From the NCBI RefSeq assembly GCF_025950235.1, contig NZ_JAPDDT010000002.1, forward strand, positions 372,001 to 436,000: a stretch of DNA of 64,000 nt. The letters are read 5' to 3'. Positions 1 through 8,281 of the stretch are shown here, piece by piece. This DNA comes from Luteolibacter arcticus (GTDB lineage: Bacteria; Verrucomicrobiota; Verrucomicrobiia; Verrucomicrobiales; Akkermansiaceae). A model generated the notes under the pieces. It made no database searches. It worked only from the letters and a program-made list of their open reading frames with translations, and had not been told where the DNA came from. Positions within the stretch are counted from its first letter, which is position 1; every line of letters begins with the position of its first letter. A program made the translations under genes and the position numbers.

Positions 1-43
1 CTTACAAGTTCAAAACCCGTAATGATAGCTGCTTGGGATAACT

Positions 44-2116
44 TTACTTTTCCGTCATCTCGATCACTCCACCGGATATGAGCTCTCCGGCATCAAGCCG
101 TTTCATGAAGAACTGACTAGGACCGTCAGTTTCTCCCTTGCTGGCGGATGTCTTCATGAACAACTCGCATGCATGCTTGGGCGCATCGGCCTCCAAGGCC
201 GCGAGGGCTTCGTGATAAAATGCGATCCATGGCGGTATGCCGCTATCCGCCGGGCCAAGTAATTCGTGGATCACGGTGATCTCGCGGCGACCCTTCACCC
301 GAAAATTGCCAACCTTCCGTGTGACGAATTCGTTGCCGAGGCGGCGGCAAACCTCATCACTCATGAGGATGGAGGTTCCGAGTGCCTTGTTCAGCGACTC
401 CAACCGCGCCGCGAGGTTCACCGCATCGCCGATCATCGTGTAGTCGACGCGCCGGACGCTGCCGATGTTGCCCGCCACGACTTCGCCGAAATGCAGGCCG
501 ATGCGGGTGTTCAGGCGTTCGCCGTTGATGACCTCGCGGCTGCTTTGGGAGAGCTTCCACGCCGCGCGCGCCGCCTTGGGCGCGGCTTGGGGCTCCGGCA
601 GGGGCGCTCCCCACGCCGCGAAGATGGCATCGCCGATGAACTTGATGACCACGCCATCGTCATCGAAGACGTGGCTCGTGGTGCGCTCGAAGTACTCGTT
701 GAGCGTGCTGACGATCTTCTCCGGATCACCGACGCGCTCGGACATGTTGGTGAAGTCCTCGATGTCCGTGAAGAGGATCGCGGCCTCGATCTTCTCGCCA
801 CCGACCTTCATGCGGAATCCCTCGGAGGTCAGCCGGTCGAGCATCTGCGGCGAAAGGTACTTCGCGAAGGCCTCGCGGAGCTGGCGTTGTTCCTCGGTCA
901 GCTTCGCGCGGAAGAAACGCTCGATGTAGAAGTGCGAGGCGGTGCCCCAGACGAGCGCGACGGGGATTTGGAGAAAGGCCACCACGCTCCAGGGAAACCA
1001 GAAGCGGTGGTAGTTCATCGAGAGGGTGCCTGCGCAGATCAAGCCCGCGATCATCAGCGACGCGAGGAGGAAGCCACGGGCGGGACGCAGCCAACTGAAG
1101 AGGATGCCGGCGAGCAGGCCGGCAATCTTGATAAGCCAGGTGTCGCTTCCCGCGGTGGAGCTGGTCAGCCAGTTGTTGCTGAGAAGGTTTGCGAGCAAGG
1201 TCGCCTGCACTTCCACACCGCTCATGAGATCGAGGTCACCGCGCAGGTCGAGGCGATGGTAGGGCGTGGAGAACAGGTCGACTCCCGCGGCGGCACCCGC
1301 CATTCCCGGCTTCGCTCCCACGACCACGACCTTGTCGCGGAGGAAGGTGGGGAGAGGTCCAGCAAGCAGTCTGGAGGCGTCGAAAGTGGGGATTGTGTTC
1401 GGACGTCCGGCATAGTTCACCCAGCGCGGCGACTCCCGGTCGGCCTCCGCGAGTGGCGCACCGAGGGCTACCGCAGCTTTCCACGTCAGCGACGGCTCAT
1501 CGGGGGTGCCGGTGCTGAGTTCGCGCACGGTGAACTTCTTGTCATGCATGAGAGCCACCAGGCCGAAGTCGTCGGCGGCGGCGAGCAGTTCGTCATTCGG
1601 CGGAATCAATTGTTCGCCAATGACGCTGACCTCCTCTGGCGAGGCGGCGGCGTGATTCAGCGCTCTGCGCCCGCAGGCGAGCAGGATGGGGCGTTGTGTC
1701 TTGCCGGGAATCGGAGTGAGGTTTTCATCCACACCGCGGAAGCGCAGCATGGCCGCTGCGAATTCGCGGTCGATCGACGGATCCTGGGAAGGCGCGTCGA
1801 AGATCAGGTCATAGACGACCGCCCGGGCGCCCGCCTCGTTCAGCTTGTCGAGCAGCTTCGACTGCGCGCTGCGGTTCACGAAGGAGCCGTCGAGTTCGTC
1901 GATGTAAACGATGCGCACGTCATCGACCCCGCCGTAGCTGTGGTGACTGATTGTGAACGGCAGGTCATAGCTCAGCGTGCGGGCATCCCCGCCGAGCCGG
2001 AACAACGCGAGGTAACCCGCGGCGACCGCCAGCGCGACGCCGACGAATCCGGTGGCGAGGCGGAGCAATCGCTCGGTCCGGTTGGCCGCGGCGATCGACG
2101 TGGGTGCGTCCAGCAT
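44..2116 (-). CDS. CHASE2-domain class III adenylate cyclase
   Basis: This 690-aa inner-membrane receptor cyclase should make cAMP from ATP. A TM helix at about residues 20-40 precedes a periplasmic CHASE2 sensor domain (about 45-315). Several closely spaced TM helices follow (about 325-400), then a cytoplasmic class III cyclase domain (about 440-630). The metal-binding aspartates are present (FTDIEDF, D451; KFIGD, D496), as are the adenine-selecting Lys (K492) and the DYTMIGDAVNLAARLE segment, so it looks active and ATP- rather than GTP-specific. The gene starts 10 bp after the stop of the FecR-TPR-barrel gene on the same strand, so the two are probably co-transcribed. CHASE2 proteins and FecR-type proteins are known neighbours; the ligand is unknown. 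Confidence 0.9.
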   Translation of the reverse strand: MLDAPTSIAAANRTERLLRLATGFVGVALAVAAGYLALFRLGGDARTLSYDLPFTISHHSYGGVDDVRIVYIDELDGSFVNRSAQSKLLDKLNEAGARAVVYDLIFDAPSQDPSIDREFAAAMLRFRGVDENLTPIPGKTQRPILLACGRRALNHAAASPEEVSVIGEQLIPPNDELLAAADDFGLVALMHDKKFTVRELSTGTPDEPSLTWKAAVALGAPLAEADRESPRWVNYAGRPNTIPTFDASRLLAGPLPTFLRDKVVVVGAKPGMAGAAAGVDLFSTPYHRLDLRGDLDLMSGVEVQATLLANLLSNNWLTSSTAGSDTWLIKIAGLLAGILFSWLRPARGFLLASLMIAGLICAGTLSMNYHRFWFPWSVVAFLQIPVALVWGTASHFYIERFFRAKLTEEQRQLREAFAKYLSPQMLDRLTSEGFRMKVGGEKIEAAILFTDIEDFTNMSERVGDPEKIVSTLNEYFERTTSHVFDDDGVVIKFIGDAIFAAWGAPLPEPQAAPKAARAAWKLSQSSREVINGERLNTRIGLHFGEVVAGNIGSVRRVDYTMIGDAVNLAARLESLNKALGTSILMSDEVCRRLGNEFVTRKVGNFRVKGRREITVIHELLGPADSGIPPWIAFYHEALAALEADAPKHACELFMKTSASKGETDGPSQFFMKRLDAGELISGGVIEMTEK

Positions 2117-2126
2117 CGCGGTCTTG

Positions 2127-5100
2127 TTAGAACGTGAAGCGGCAGCGGATCACCGCGGTGCGGTCGCGCACGATTTCCGAGTAGGGATTGAGCGAGCTCA
2201 ATTGATAATCGGTGTCGCCGATATTGAGGATGCCCGCGCTGACCTCGCACTGATTGTTGAAAAAGCGATAACCGGCCAACGCATTGAACTGCCAGAACGC
2301 ATCACCCGAGCGGAACGGTGTGCGCGACGGATCTTCCTCAAGGTCCTGCGAGTAGTAGTTCGCTTCCACGCGGGCGAAGAGACCGGTCGGCGAGTTCCAA
2401 TTCGCGCTCAGCATCACCTCGGTCAGCGTGGCTTCGTCATCCAGATTGGCGAAGGGCGTGGCACCGGCGAGTGCCGGCAAAGTCGTCTCCAATTCCGATT
2501 GCGTAACGCGCAAGCCCGCGCCCACCGAGAACTGGTTTCCGATGAGCTGGTTCAGCGTGAAGGCCACCGACTGCTCCTCGTAATCGAGCTGCTCTCCCGT
2601 GCTGTCGGCGAAGTAGGCCGGCGTGGAAGGGAACACGCCCGCTTCGTAGCCGGTGAAGATGCCGCGGGTGCGATCCACGTTTTCCTCAATCACATTGACG
2701 GAGGCTCCCCACCAGGTCCGCGTGGTCAGGCTGCCTTCGGCGCTGAGGCCCCAGATCTCATACTCAGGTGCCTCTACGGAGCCGGCAATCGATTCGGAAA
2801 TGACGGTCCGGTAGGCTTGGTTGAAGCCGGCGAGTTGGACGGGCTCCAGGCGCACGCTTTCGTCGAAGGTCACGCCGCCGAGACCCTCGCTATACATCCC
2901 GCGAACGGTCAGCCAACGCGCTGGCGCGTAGGTGAAGCCGAGCTTGCCGGAGAACTTGTCGTCATCGCGCTGGCTGCTGTTGACCGGCGGGTTGCGGAAA
3001 TTGTCAGGATACTCGATGCTGTCCCATGACGCGCCGCCGATCAGCGTCAGGCAAGGGGTGACCTTCCAGTAGTCGTAGGCGTAGAGACTCAAGCGGTCGA
3101 AGTCGACCGACGTGTGCTGGCTCACCGCGGGCGTCTCGAAGCCGCCATTGAAATTCGGACGCTCGGCGAACATCCGCGTATCGGTTTCGAACTCGCCCGA
3201 CTGCCAGCGAGCGCCGGCGATCAGCAGGTTCGTTTCCGTCTGGAGGATGTGCTGGAGCTCCGCGGTCGCGATGTCGAAGCTCCGCCGCGTTTCCAAGGCG
3301 AAGGGTGCGCCGCTCACGCTGAGCACGTCGCCACGGCCAAGGTAGGGTTGGATCGCCCGCAGCAGGTCGCTGGAGTAAACGAGCGACTCGCCATCGGGAC
3401 CGACGGTCACTGAGCCATTCAGAGAAGGATCGGTGAACTGGTCCATCCCCCCGACGTTTTCGATGAAGCCCGGCCGCAAGCCATCGGCATCGCGCTGGAC
3501 AAGGAGCACGTTTGCTTGGGGGTTGCGCAGGACCTGCTCAGCGCTGAGATGGCCGCCTAGGAATAGCGTGTGGGACCCCGGTGCCCAGCGGTGGTTCCAG
3601 CCCGCGAGCAACAAGCCCGGCTCCTGGGTTTCGCTGAAATCGACATAGGGCTCGAGCGGACGGTTGTCGTAGGTGTCGAAGTTGTCGCCGGTCTGGGCGT
3701 CCTGCCACTTGCCGAGGAAATAGAAGATGTCATCCGGCGTGACCTGCCATTTGAACTGGCCGTAGAGCTCCGCCAGTTCGCCGCCGTTGTTGAAGCGGTC
3801 CCCGCCGTTGTTGTCCCGGTAGTAGGCGTCGAGGCCGTAGCTGAAATTGCCTGACTGCCCGAAGACCGATGCCGCGGTGCGTGATTCGCCATCGCTGCGG
3901 ATCTCGCTGATCAGGCTGCCGCCGATGCCGTCCGACTCCAGCATCTTCGAGTATTCCTGCTGGGAAACGAACTGGGACAAGGGCCCGCCGCCGACCGGTG
4001 AGAGCAGGTTCGCCAGCAGCAGCTCATTGAACCACGGCGTCTCGTAGCGAAGCTGGATGCGCTTGGGATCGCGCAGCGCATCGAAGGAGTTCGCCAGGAA
4101 AAGGTGGGCGGAGGGATTGGTGTAATCGCTTTCCACCGCGCGGGTCGCCTCGCGCACGGCGACATCCTGCATCCCGGCGTTCTGATAGATATTCGCGAGG
4201 TTCGCGCTGCGCACCGCCTTGTCCTGGTCGAGCAAGAGCTGCGAGCGATAGACGCGGCGGTTGTCGTTGAGGTCGATCGAGCGTTCCAGGTCGGCGATCG
4301 CCTCGTTCGGGCGGTTCTGCTGCTGGAGCTCGATCGCCGAGTACAGCCACGGCGTCGGGTCGTTCGGATCGAGTTGCTTGGCGAGGTCGAGGTCCTTGCG
4401 GGCTTCCTCGGGCTTGCGTTCCATGCTCAGCGCCTTGCCGAGGTAGCTGTGGAAGACGGACATCGTCGGTTCGACGGTCGCGGCGGTCTGGATGTCCGCG
4501 CGGCCACCGGCGAGATCGCCGCGCTTCGTCTTGGTCAGGCCGAGGCCCAGCCAGCCATTGCCGAAGGAACCGTCGAGTTGAACCGCTTGCTCGAAGGATT
4601 GCCGCGCCGCGTCGATCTCATTGTCCGCACTCAGGATGAAGCCTTGCAACGCATGCGCGCGGGCATTCCGCGGAGTCAATTCCAGCCCCTTGGCCAAGGC
4701 GTCACGGGCGGCCTTGGTGCGGCCGAATGAAAACTCCAGCTCCGCCAGCCGCGTCCACGCATAGCCGTTGTTAGGAGAGCGTTCGGTGGCGATGCGCGCG
4801 GCTTCGCGGGCGCCTTTGAGGTCGGAGCGCGACTGACGGTAATAGCTTTCCGCCATCGCCTCGCCGGCCGTATCGAGGCTTTCGTCCGGCCATGGCTCGC
4901 GCTCGCGGAACTTCACCGCATCGATCATCCGTTCGAGCGAACGGCGGCCGTCGTGATCCGCGGGCACGCCTTTCAAGTCCCGCTCGGCTTCATCGAGACG
5001 ACCGACCGCCAGCAGCACCGAGGCGCGATACAGCTTGCCGTTCGCGCCTTCTCCGCCGCCGGAGTAGCTTTCCATCGCACCTAGCAGATCGCCCTGGCGA

Positions 5101-5738
5101 TACGCGGCGACCGACTTGCCCTGGCCTTTCACGCCAAGCTCGTCGGCATCCAGCACCGCCGGATAATAAAGCGCCCACTGGAGCAGGTTCGTCGCCTCGA
5201 TCACCGCCGTTCGCCGCGGTGCGCGGCCATGAGCGGTTTCCCCGGCCTCGCCGGCGCTCAGCAGCAGCTTGCCCTGCGGATTCTCCAGCTCGACCTGACC
5301 TTCGAGGACTTGGAACTGCGAGGTGCCGTCGGCGGCCACCCGGACAAAAAGTTGGGTGCCGCGCATCGCGCCGTTGGCGGAGGGCGTCTTGATATCGATC
5401 TCGCCGCTCTTCTCGCGGCTGAAGATGAAGGCCGCACCCGCGCCGACATCGAGCCGCGGCTTGCTTTCATCGAACAAGCTCGGCGCGATCTCGACCGTGG
5501 AGAACTGCTCCAGCCGCATCGTGTAGAGTTCGGTCAGCCGCAAGGTCGCCCGGCTGCGTTGGCGGGTCCGGATCCTGTCGCCGATCGCCAGCGCCTGCTC
5601 CTTGGCCGCCGGGGTCCAATTCCCCTGCGCTCCCTTCTTGGATGCTTGGACGATGTTCTCGATCTCAAGCACTTTCGCATCCTGTCCGGCCGCAGCGGCG
5701 GCAAGGCAGACCCACAGAAAAACGGCGCGGCCTTTCAT
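2127..5738 (-). CDS. FecR domain - TPR - outer-membrane beta-barrel fusion protein
   Basis: The product is about 1203 aa. I chose the ATG at 5738 because it gives a clean signal peptide (MKGRAVFLWVCLAAAAAGQ); the frame stays open upstream to 5900 but encodes low-complexity Pro/Arg-rich sequence overlapping the divergent mutY region. After the signal comes a FecR-like beta-sandwich (about 24-165, with IDIKTPSANGAMRGTQL). About ten TPR-like repeats follow (about 200-560). The last 600 residues are rich in aromatic alternating strands and end in Phe (RCRFTF), as in TonB-dependent receptor barrels, but no plug domain is visible. I infer an outer-membrane sensor or assembly protein working with the adjacent CHASE2 cyclase. 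Whether the barrel really inserts in the membrane is not proven. Confidence 0.8.
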   Translation of the reverse strand: MKGRAVFLWVCLAAAAAGQDAKVLEIENIVQASKKGAQGNWTPAAKEQALAIGDRIRTRQRSRATLRLTELYTMRLEQFSTVEIAPSLFDESKPRLDVGAGAAFIFSREKSGEIDIKTPSANGAMRGTQLFVRVAADGTSQFQVLEGQVELENPQGKLLLSAGEAGETAHGRAPRRTAVIEATNLLQWALYYPAVLDADELGVKGQGKSVAAYRQGDLLGAMESYSGGGEGANGKLYRASVLLAVGRLDEAERDLKGVPADHDGRRSLERMIDAVKFREREPWPDESLDTAGEAMAESYYRQSRSDLKGAREAARIATERSPNNGYAWTRLAELEFSFGRTKAARDALAKGLELTPRNARAHALQGFILSADNEIDAARQSFEQAVQLDGSFGNGWLGLGLTKTKRGDLAGGRADIQTAATVEPTMSVFHSYLGKALSMERKPEEARKDLDLAKQLDPNDPTPWLYSAIELQQQNRPNEAIADLERSIDLNDNRRVYRSQLLLDQDKAVRSANLANIYQNAGMQDVAVREATRAVESDYTNPSAHLFLANSFDALRDPKRIQLRYETPWFNELLLANLLSPVGGGPLSQFVSQQEYSKMLESDGIGGSLISEIRSDGESRTAASVFGQSGNFSYGLDAYYRDNNGGDRFNNGGELAELYGQFKWQVTPDDIFYFLGKWQDAQTGDNFDTYDNRPLEPYVDFSETQEPGLLLAGWNHRWAPGSHTLFLGGHLSAEQVLRNPQANVLLVQRDADGLRPGFIENVGGMDQFTDPSLNGSVTVGPDGESLVYSSDLLRAIQPYLGRGDVLSVSGAPFALETRRSFDIATAELQHILQTETNLLIAGARWQSGEFETDTRMFAERPNFNGGFETPAVSQHTSVDFDRLSLYAYDYWKVTPCLTLIGGASWDSIEYPDNFRNPPVNSSQRDDDKFSGKLGFTYAPARWLTVRGMYSEGLGGVTFDESVRLEPVQLAGFNQAYRTVISESIAGSVEAPEYEIWGLSAEGSLTTRTWWGASVNVIEENVDRTRGIFTGYEAGVFPSTPAYFADSTGEQLDYEEQSVAFTLNQLIGNQFSVGAGLRVTQSELETTLPALAGATPFANLDDEATLTEVMLSANWNSPTGLFARVEANYYSQDLEEDPSRTPFRSGDAFWQFNALAGYRFFNNQCEVSAGILNIGDTDYQLSSLNPYSEIVRDRTAVIRCRFTF

Positions 5739-5959
5739 GATTCGGGGAGGGGGTCGGGAGACAGGACGACCGGGCAATCGTTTGGGAAACGAGATATCCC
5801 GGGGTTTCGCGGGGACAGTGGGTTCCCGCGAAGTTGGAGCACATTGATGGCCAATTATTCGGGCGGGCGCGAACAAACAAGCTGAAACTCGGTCTCCCAA
5901 GTTTCGTCACGGCAGCTTTGCGGGGTGGCAGATCCCGGATTTCCGGTCATCTTCGGCGC

Positions 5960-6982
5960 GTGCTGAAGCCCGTCGCCCGCCAGTCCCCGACCGATGATCC
6001 CGCGGCATTCCGGGCGGCTTTGGGCGGCTGGTTTGCCAAGCACGGCAAGGATTACCCATGGCGGCGGACCAGCGATCCCTACGCGGTGCTGGTGTCGGAG
6101 GTCATGCTCCAGCAAACCCAGATCGCCACCGTGCTGGGGCGCGGCTTTTACACCCGCTTCCTGGAGCGCTTCCCGGATGTCGCCACGCTGGCGGCGGCGG
6201 AGGACGAAATCCTGCTGAAAACCTGGGAAGGCCTCGGCTACTACCGCCGGGCCCGGATGCTGAGGGAGTCGGCGAAAGCCGTGCTCGAGCGCCATGGCGG
6301 CAACTTCCCCGGCGAGCTGGAGCCCCTGCTGGCGCTGCCCGGCATCGGCCGCTACACGGCGGGCGCGGTGCTGTCATTCGCCTTTGACCGGTCCGCGCCG
6401 ATCGTCGACGGCAATGTCGCCCGGGTGCTGGCGCGGTTGTTCGACCGCGCCGATCCGATCGATGCCGGCCCGATGCAGAAGTGGCTGTGGGAAACGGCGG
6501 ATGTGTTGCTCGATCGCGACCACCCCCGCGCCCATAACTCTGCTATCATGGAGCTCGGCCAGACGCATTGCCGGCCGGGCGTGCCGGATTGCCTGTCGTG
6601 CCCGGTGGCCGTGTTTTGCGCGACCCGGGATCCGGCATCGCTGCCCGTGAAGGCCAAGCGGCAAGCCATCGAGGAAATCGACGAGCACACCGCGCTGATC
6701 CGCCGCGAGGGACAGATCCTGCTATCCCGCCAAGGCCGCGGCCGTCGCGAGGGAATGTGGCGGCTGCCGGTGCGCGAGAAGGCCGATCTTTCCCCGCTCC
6801 CCCTGCTGCATCGCCGGAAATACGGCATCACCCGCTACCGCGTGAGCCTGCACGTCCATGACTGTCCGGCCGGCCACCCTGCTGCAATCGAGGCGGAGGG
6901 TGATGAGTGGGTAGGGCTTGATCGTTGGGCGGAGTTGGTGATTCCCCCGGCCGACCGGGCGGCGCTGGAGGCGGTTCTTTGA
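5960..6982 (+). CDS. mutY: A/G-specific adenine DNA glycosylase MutY
   Basis: MutY removes adenine mispaired with 8-oxoguanine in base excision repair. Starting at the GTG at 5960 the protein is 340 aa, close to the usual 350; an upstream ATG at 5834 would add 42 residues without family similarity. The catalytic Glu lies in VSEVMLQQTQ (E47), the helix-hairpin-helix in LALPGIGRYTAGA, and the catalytic Asp in VDGNVARV (D150). A [4Fe-4S] cluster is formed by C204-x6-C211-x2-C214-x5-C220. The C-terminal third is a NUDIX-like domain for 8-oxoG recognition. The gene is divergent from the FecR-TPR-barrel gene. No strong ribosome binding site decides the start. Confidence 0.93.
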   Translation: MLKPVARQSPTDDPAAFRAALGGWFAKHGKDYPWRRTSDPYAVLVSEVMLQQTQIATVLGRGFYTRFLERFPDVATLAAAEDEILLKTWEGLGYYRRARMLRESAKAVLERHGGNFPGELEPLLALPGIGRYTAGAVLSFAFDRSAPIVDGNVARVLARLFDRADPIDAGPMQKWLWETADVLLDRDHPRAHNSAIMELGQTHCRPGVPDCLSCPVAVFCATRDPASLPVKAKRQAIEEIDEHTALIRREGQILLSRQGRGRREGMWRLPVREKADLSPLPLLHRRKYGITRYRVSLHVHDCPAGHPAAIEAEGDEWVGLDRWAELVIPPADRAALEAVL

Positions 6983-7037
6983 GAGATAAAAGAAATCGCG
7001 TGAGCGGCGGCAGGTCTTTTGCTTTATTTCGTCCCGG

Positions 7038-7799
7038 ATGCTTTCGCTTGCCCGCCTGTTCCCGATCGCCCTCGCGGCGATGCTTTTTCCGGCGTGCACC
7101 GCCGTCCCCGACGCACCGCCGCCGGATGCCACCCCCCCCGGCCGCGCCGTCCGCCGGATGGCCGCTTCCCGCCTGACCGCGGTGGTCATTTCATCGAAGG
7201 ACGAACTCTCGCCGTGGGTGGAAAGCCGCTTCACCCAAGGCCAGGGACCGGACGATGCGGACGGCGGCTCCGCGGTGCCAATCTCGCCGGATGGCTATTT
7301 CATCACGGCCGATCACGTCCTGGCTCGCTCGGCCGGGCGAAATATCTTCATCATCCACGGCCAGCAGGGCGGCTTGAAGGCGACCAAGGCCCGCATCATC
7401 TGGCGGTCTGCATCGGCCGACCTCGCGCTGCTGCACATCCCGGTCGCCACGCCCAATCATTACTCGTGGACCCCCCCTAATCAGTGGCTGCCGGCCGGCA
7501 CACCGGTGATCCACTCGGGGATCGCGACCGGCTTCCGCAGCGAACCGGGGAAACTCGTCACCGCCATCCCGCCGGGCCGCGGCAATGCGGCGCGGTTCAA
7601 GCACGACATCCCGCTTGAGCCGGGCGATAGCGGCGGCGCGGTGATCGATGCACGTGGCCAGCTTGTTGGCGTGAATTCCGCAGTGGAATTCCTGGTGCCG
7701 CTCGAGACCGCATTTTTCATTGAATCCGAGGCAAACCGTCCGAACGTGCGGGCACTTCAGCGTGCGATCGAAGCCGACCGCCGGAGTAATCCGCTCTGA
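7038..7799 (+). CDS. Exported trypsin-like serine protease (lipoprotein)
   Basis: This is a 253-aa chymotrypsin-fold protease (S1 / trypsin_2 type). The N-terminus has a lipobox (LFPAC, Cys20), so the protein should be lipid-anchored in the envelope. A Pro-rich linker follows. The triad is readable: H93 in ITADHV, D128 in SADLALL and S198 in PGDSGGAV. There is no PDZ domain, unlike DegP/HtrA. The substrate is unknown. The gene ends 21 bp before a second small lipoprotein gene in the same direction, suggesting co-transcription. Confidence 0.85.
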   Translation: MLSLARLFPIALAAMLFPACTAVPDAPPPDATPPGRAVRRMAASRLTAVVISSKDELSPWVESRFTQGQGPDDADGGSAVPISPDGYFITADHVLARSAGRNIFIIHGQQGGLKATKARIIWRSASADLALLHIPVATPNHYSWTPPNQWLPAGTPVIHSGIATGFRSEPGKLVTAIPPGRGNAARFKHDIPLEPGDSGGAVIDARGQLVGVNSAVEFLVPLETAFFIESEANRPNVRALQRAIEADRRSNPL

Positions 7800-7820
7800 T
7801 TTTCGACGTAACTGCTTTCC

Positions 7821-8216
7821 ATGAAGCTCGCCGCCCTCGCCGCCCTTGCCCTCTCCTCCTGCGTCCCGGTGTCGCAGGGCTGGAATGCAGGCTGGACCGA
7901 GCGCGCGGCCCAGGACCGGATCATGCTGGTGCGAAACACTCCGGAGACGCTCGGCCACCGCCGGCTGGTGTATCAATCCGCGGCGCATCCGGACCTCGGG
8001 ACCTTCCTGGAGTCCCGCGGCATGCCGGATTTCATTGCCGAGACCTCCAGCGACGACCGGCAGTACCTGATCCTTTACTATCTGGAAACGCGCCGGGCTT
8101 TTGCCTGCCGCACCCGCCGCAGCAACGGCAGTACCATCGACTTCGCCGGCCCCTACCAGATGACCGAGCGGGAGACGAAAACCCTGCGGGACCTCAAGAG
8201 CGAGAGCGGGACCTGA
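7821..8216 (+). CDS. Small hypothetical lipoprotein
   Basis: The product is 131 aa with a short signal sequence and lipobox (LALSSC, Cys14). The mature part is polar with two extra cysteine-free beta-rich stretches around YLILYYLETRRAFACRTR. I recognise no family; the pattern (pairs such as 'FIAETSS' and 'DRQYLILYYL') resembles small Verrucomicrobia lipoproteins without assigned function. It lies 21 bp downstream of the serine protease gene and 65 bp before the TonB-dependent receptor gene, all on the plus strand. Confidence 0.7.
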   Translation: MKLAALAALALSSCVPVSQGWNAGWTERAAQDRIMLVRNTPETLGHRRLVYQSAAHPDLGTFLESRGMPDFIAETSSDDRQYLILYYLETRRAFACRTRRSNGSTIDFAGPYQMTERETKTLRDLKSESGT

Positions 8217-8281
8217 AAAAATTCATCCGACAGGAGAATTTCCCCCAAAGAAATCCGCGCGTCGGTCGTTGAAGCCGACTC

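Noticed and set aside
266-2137. A 623-codon open frame on the plus strand opposite the cyclase gene
   Set aside because: It is the mirror frame of a strongly supported gene; high GC keeps antisense frames open, and its translation is a low-complexity Arg/Val/Glu mix with no family signature.
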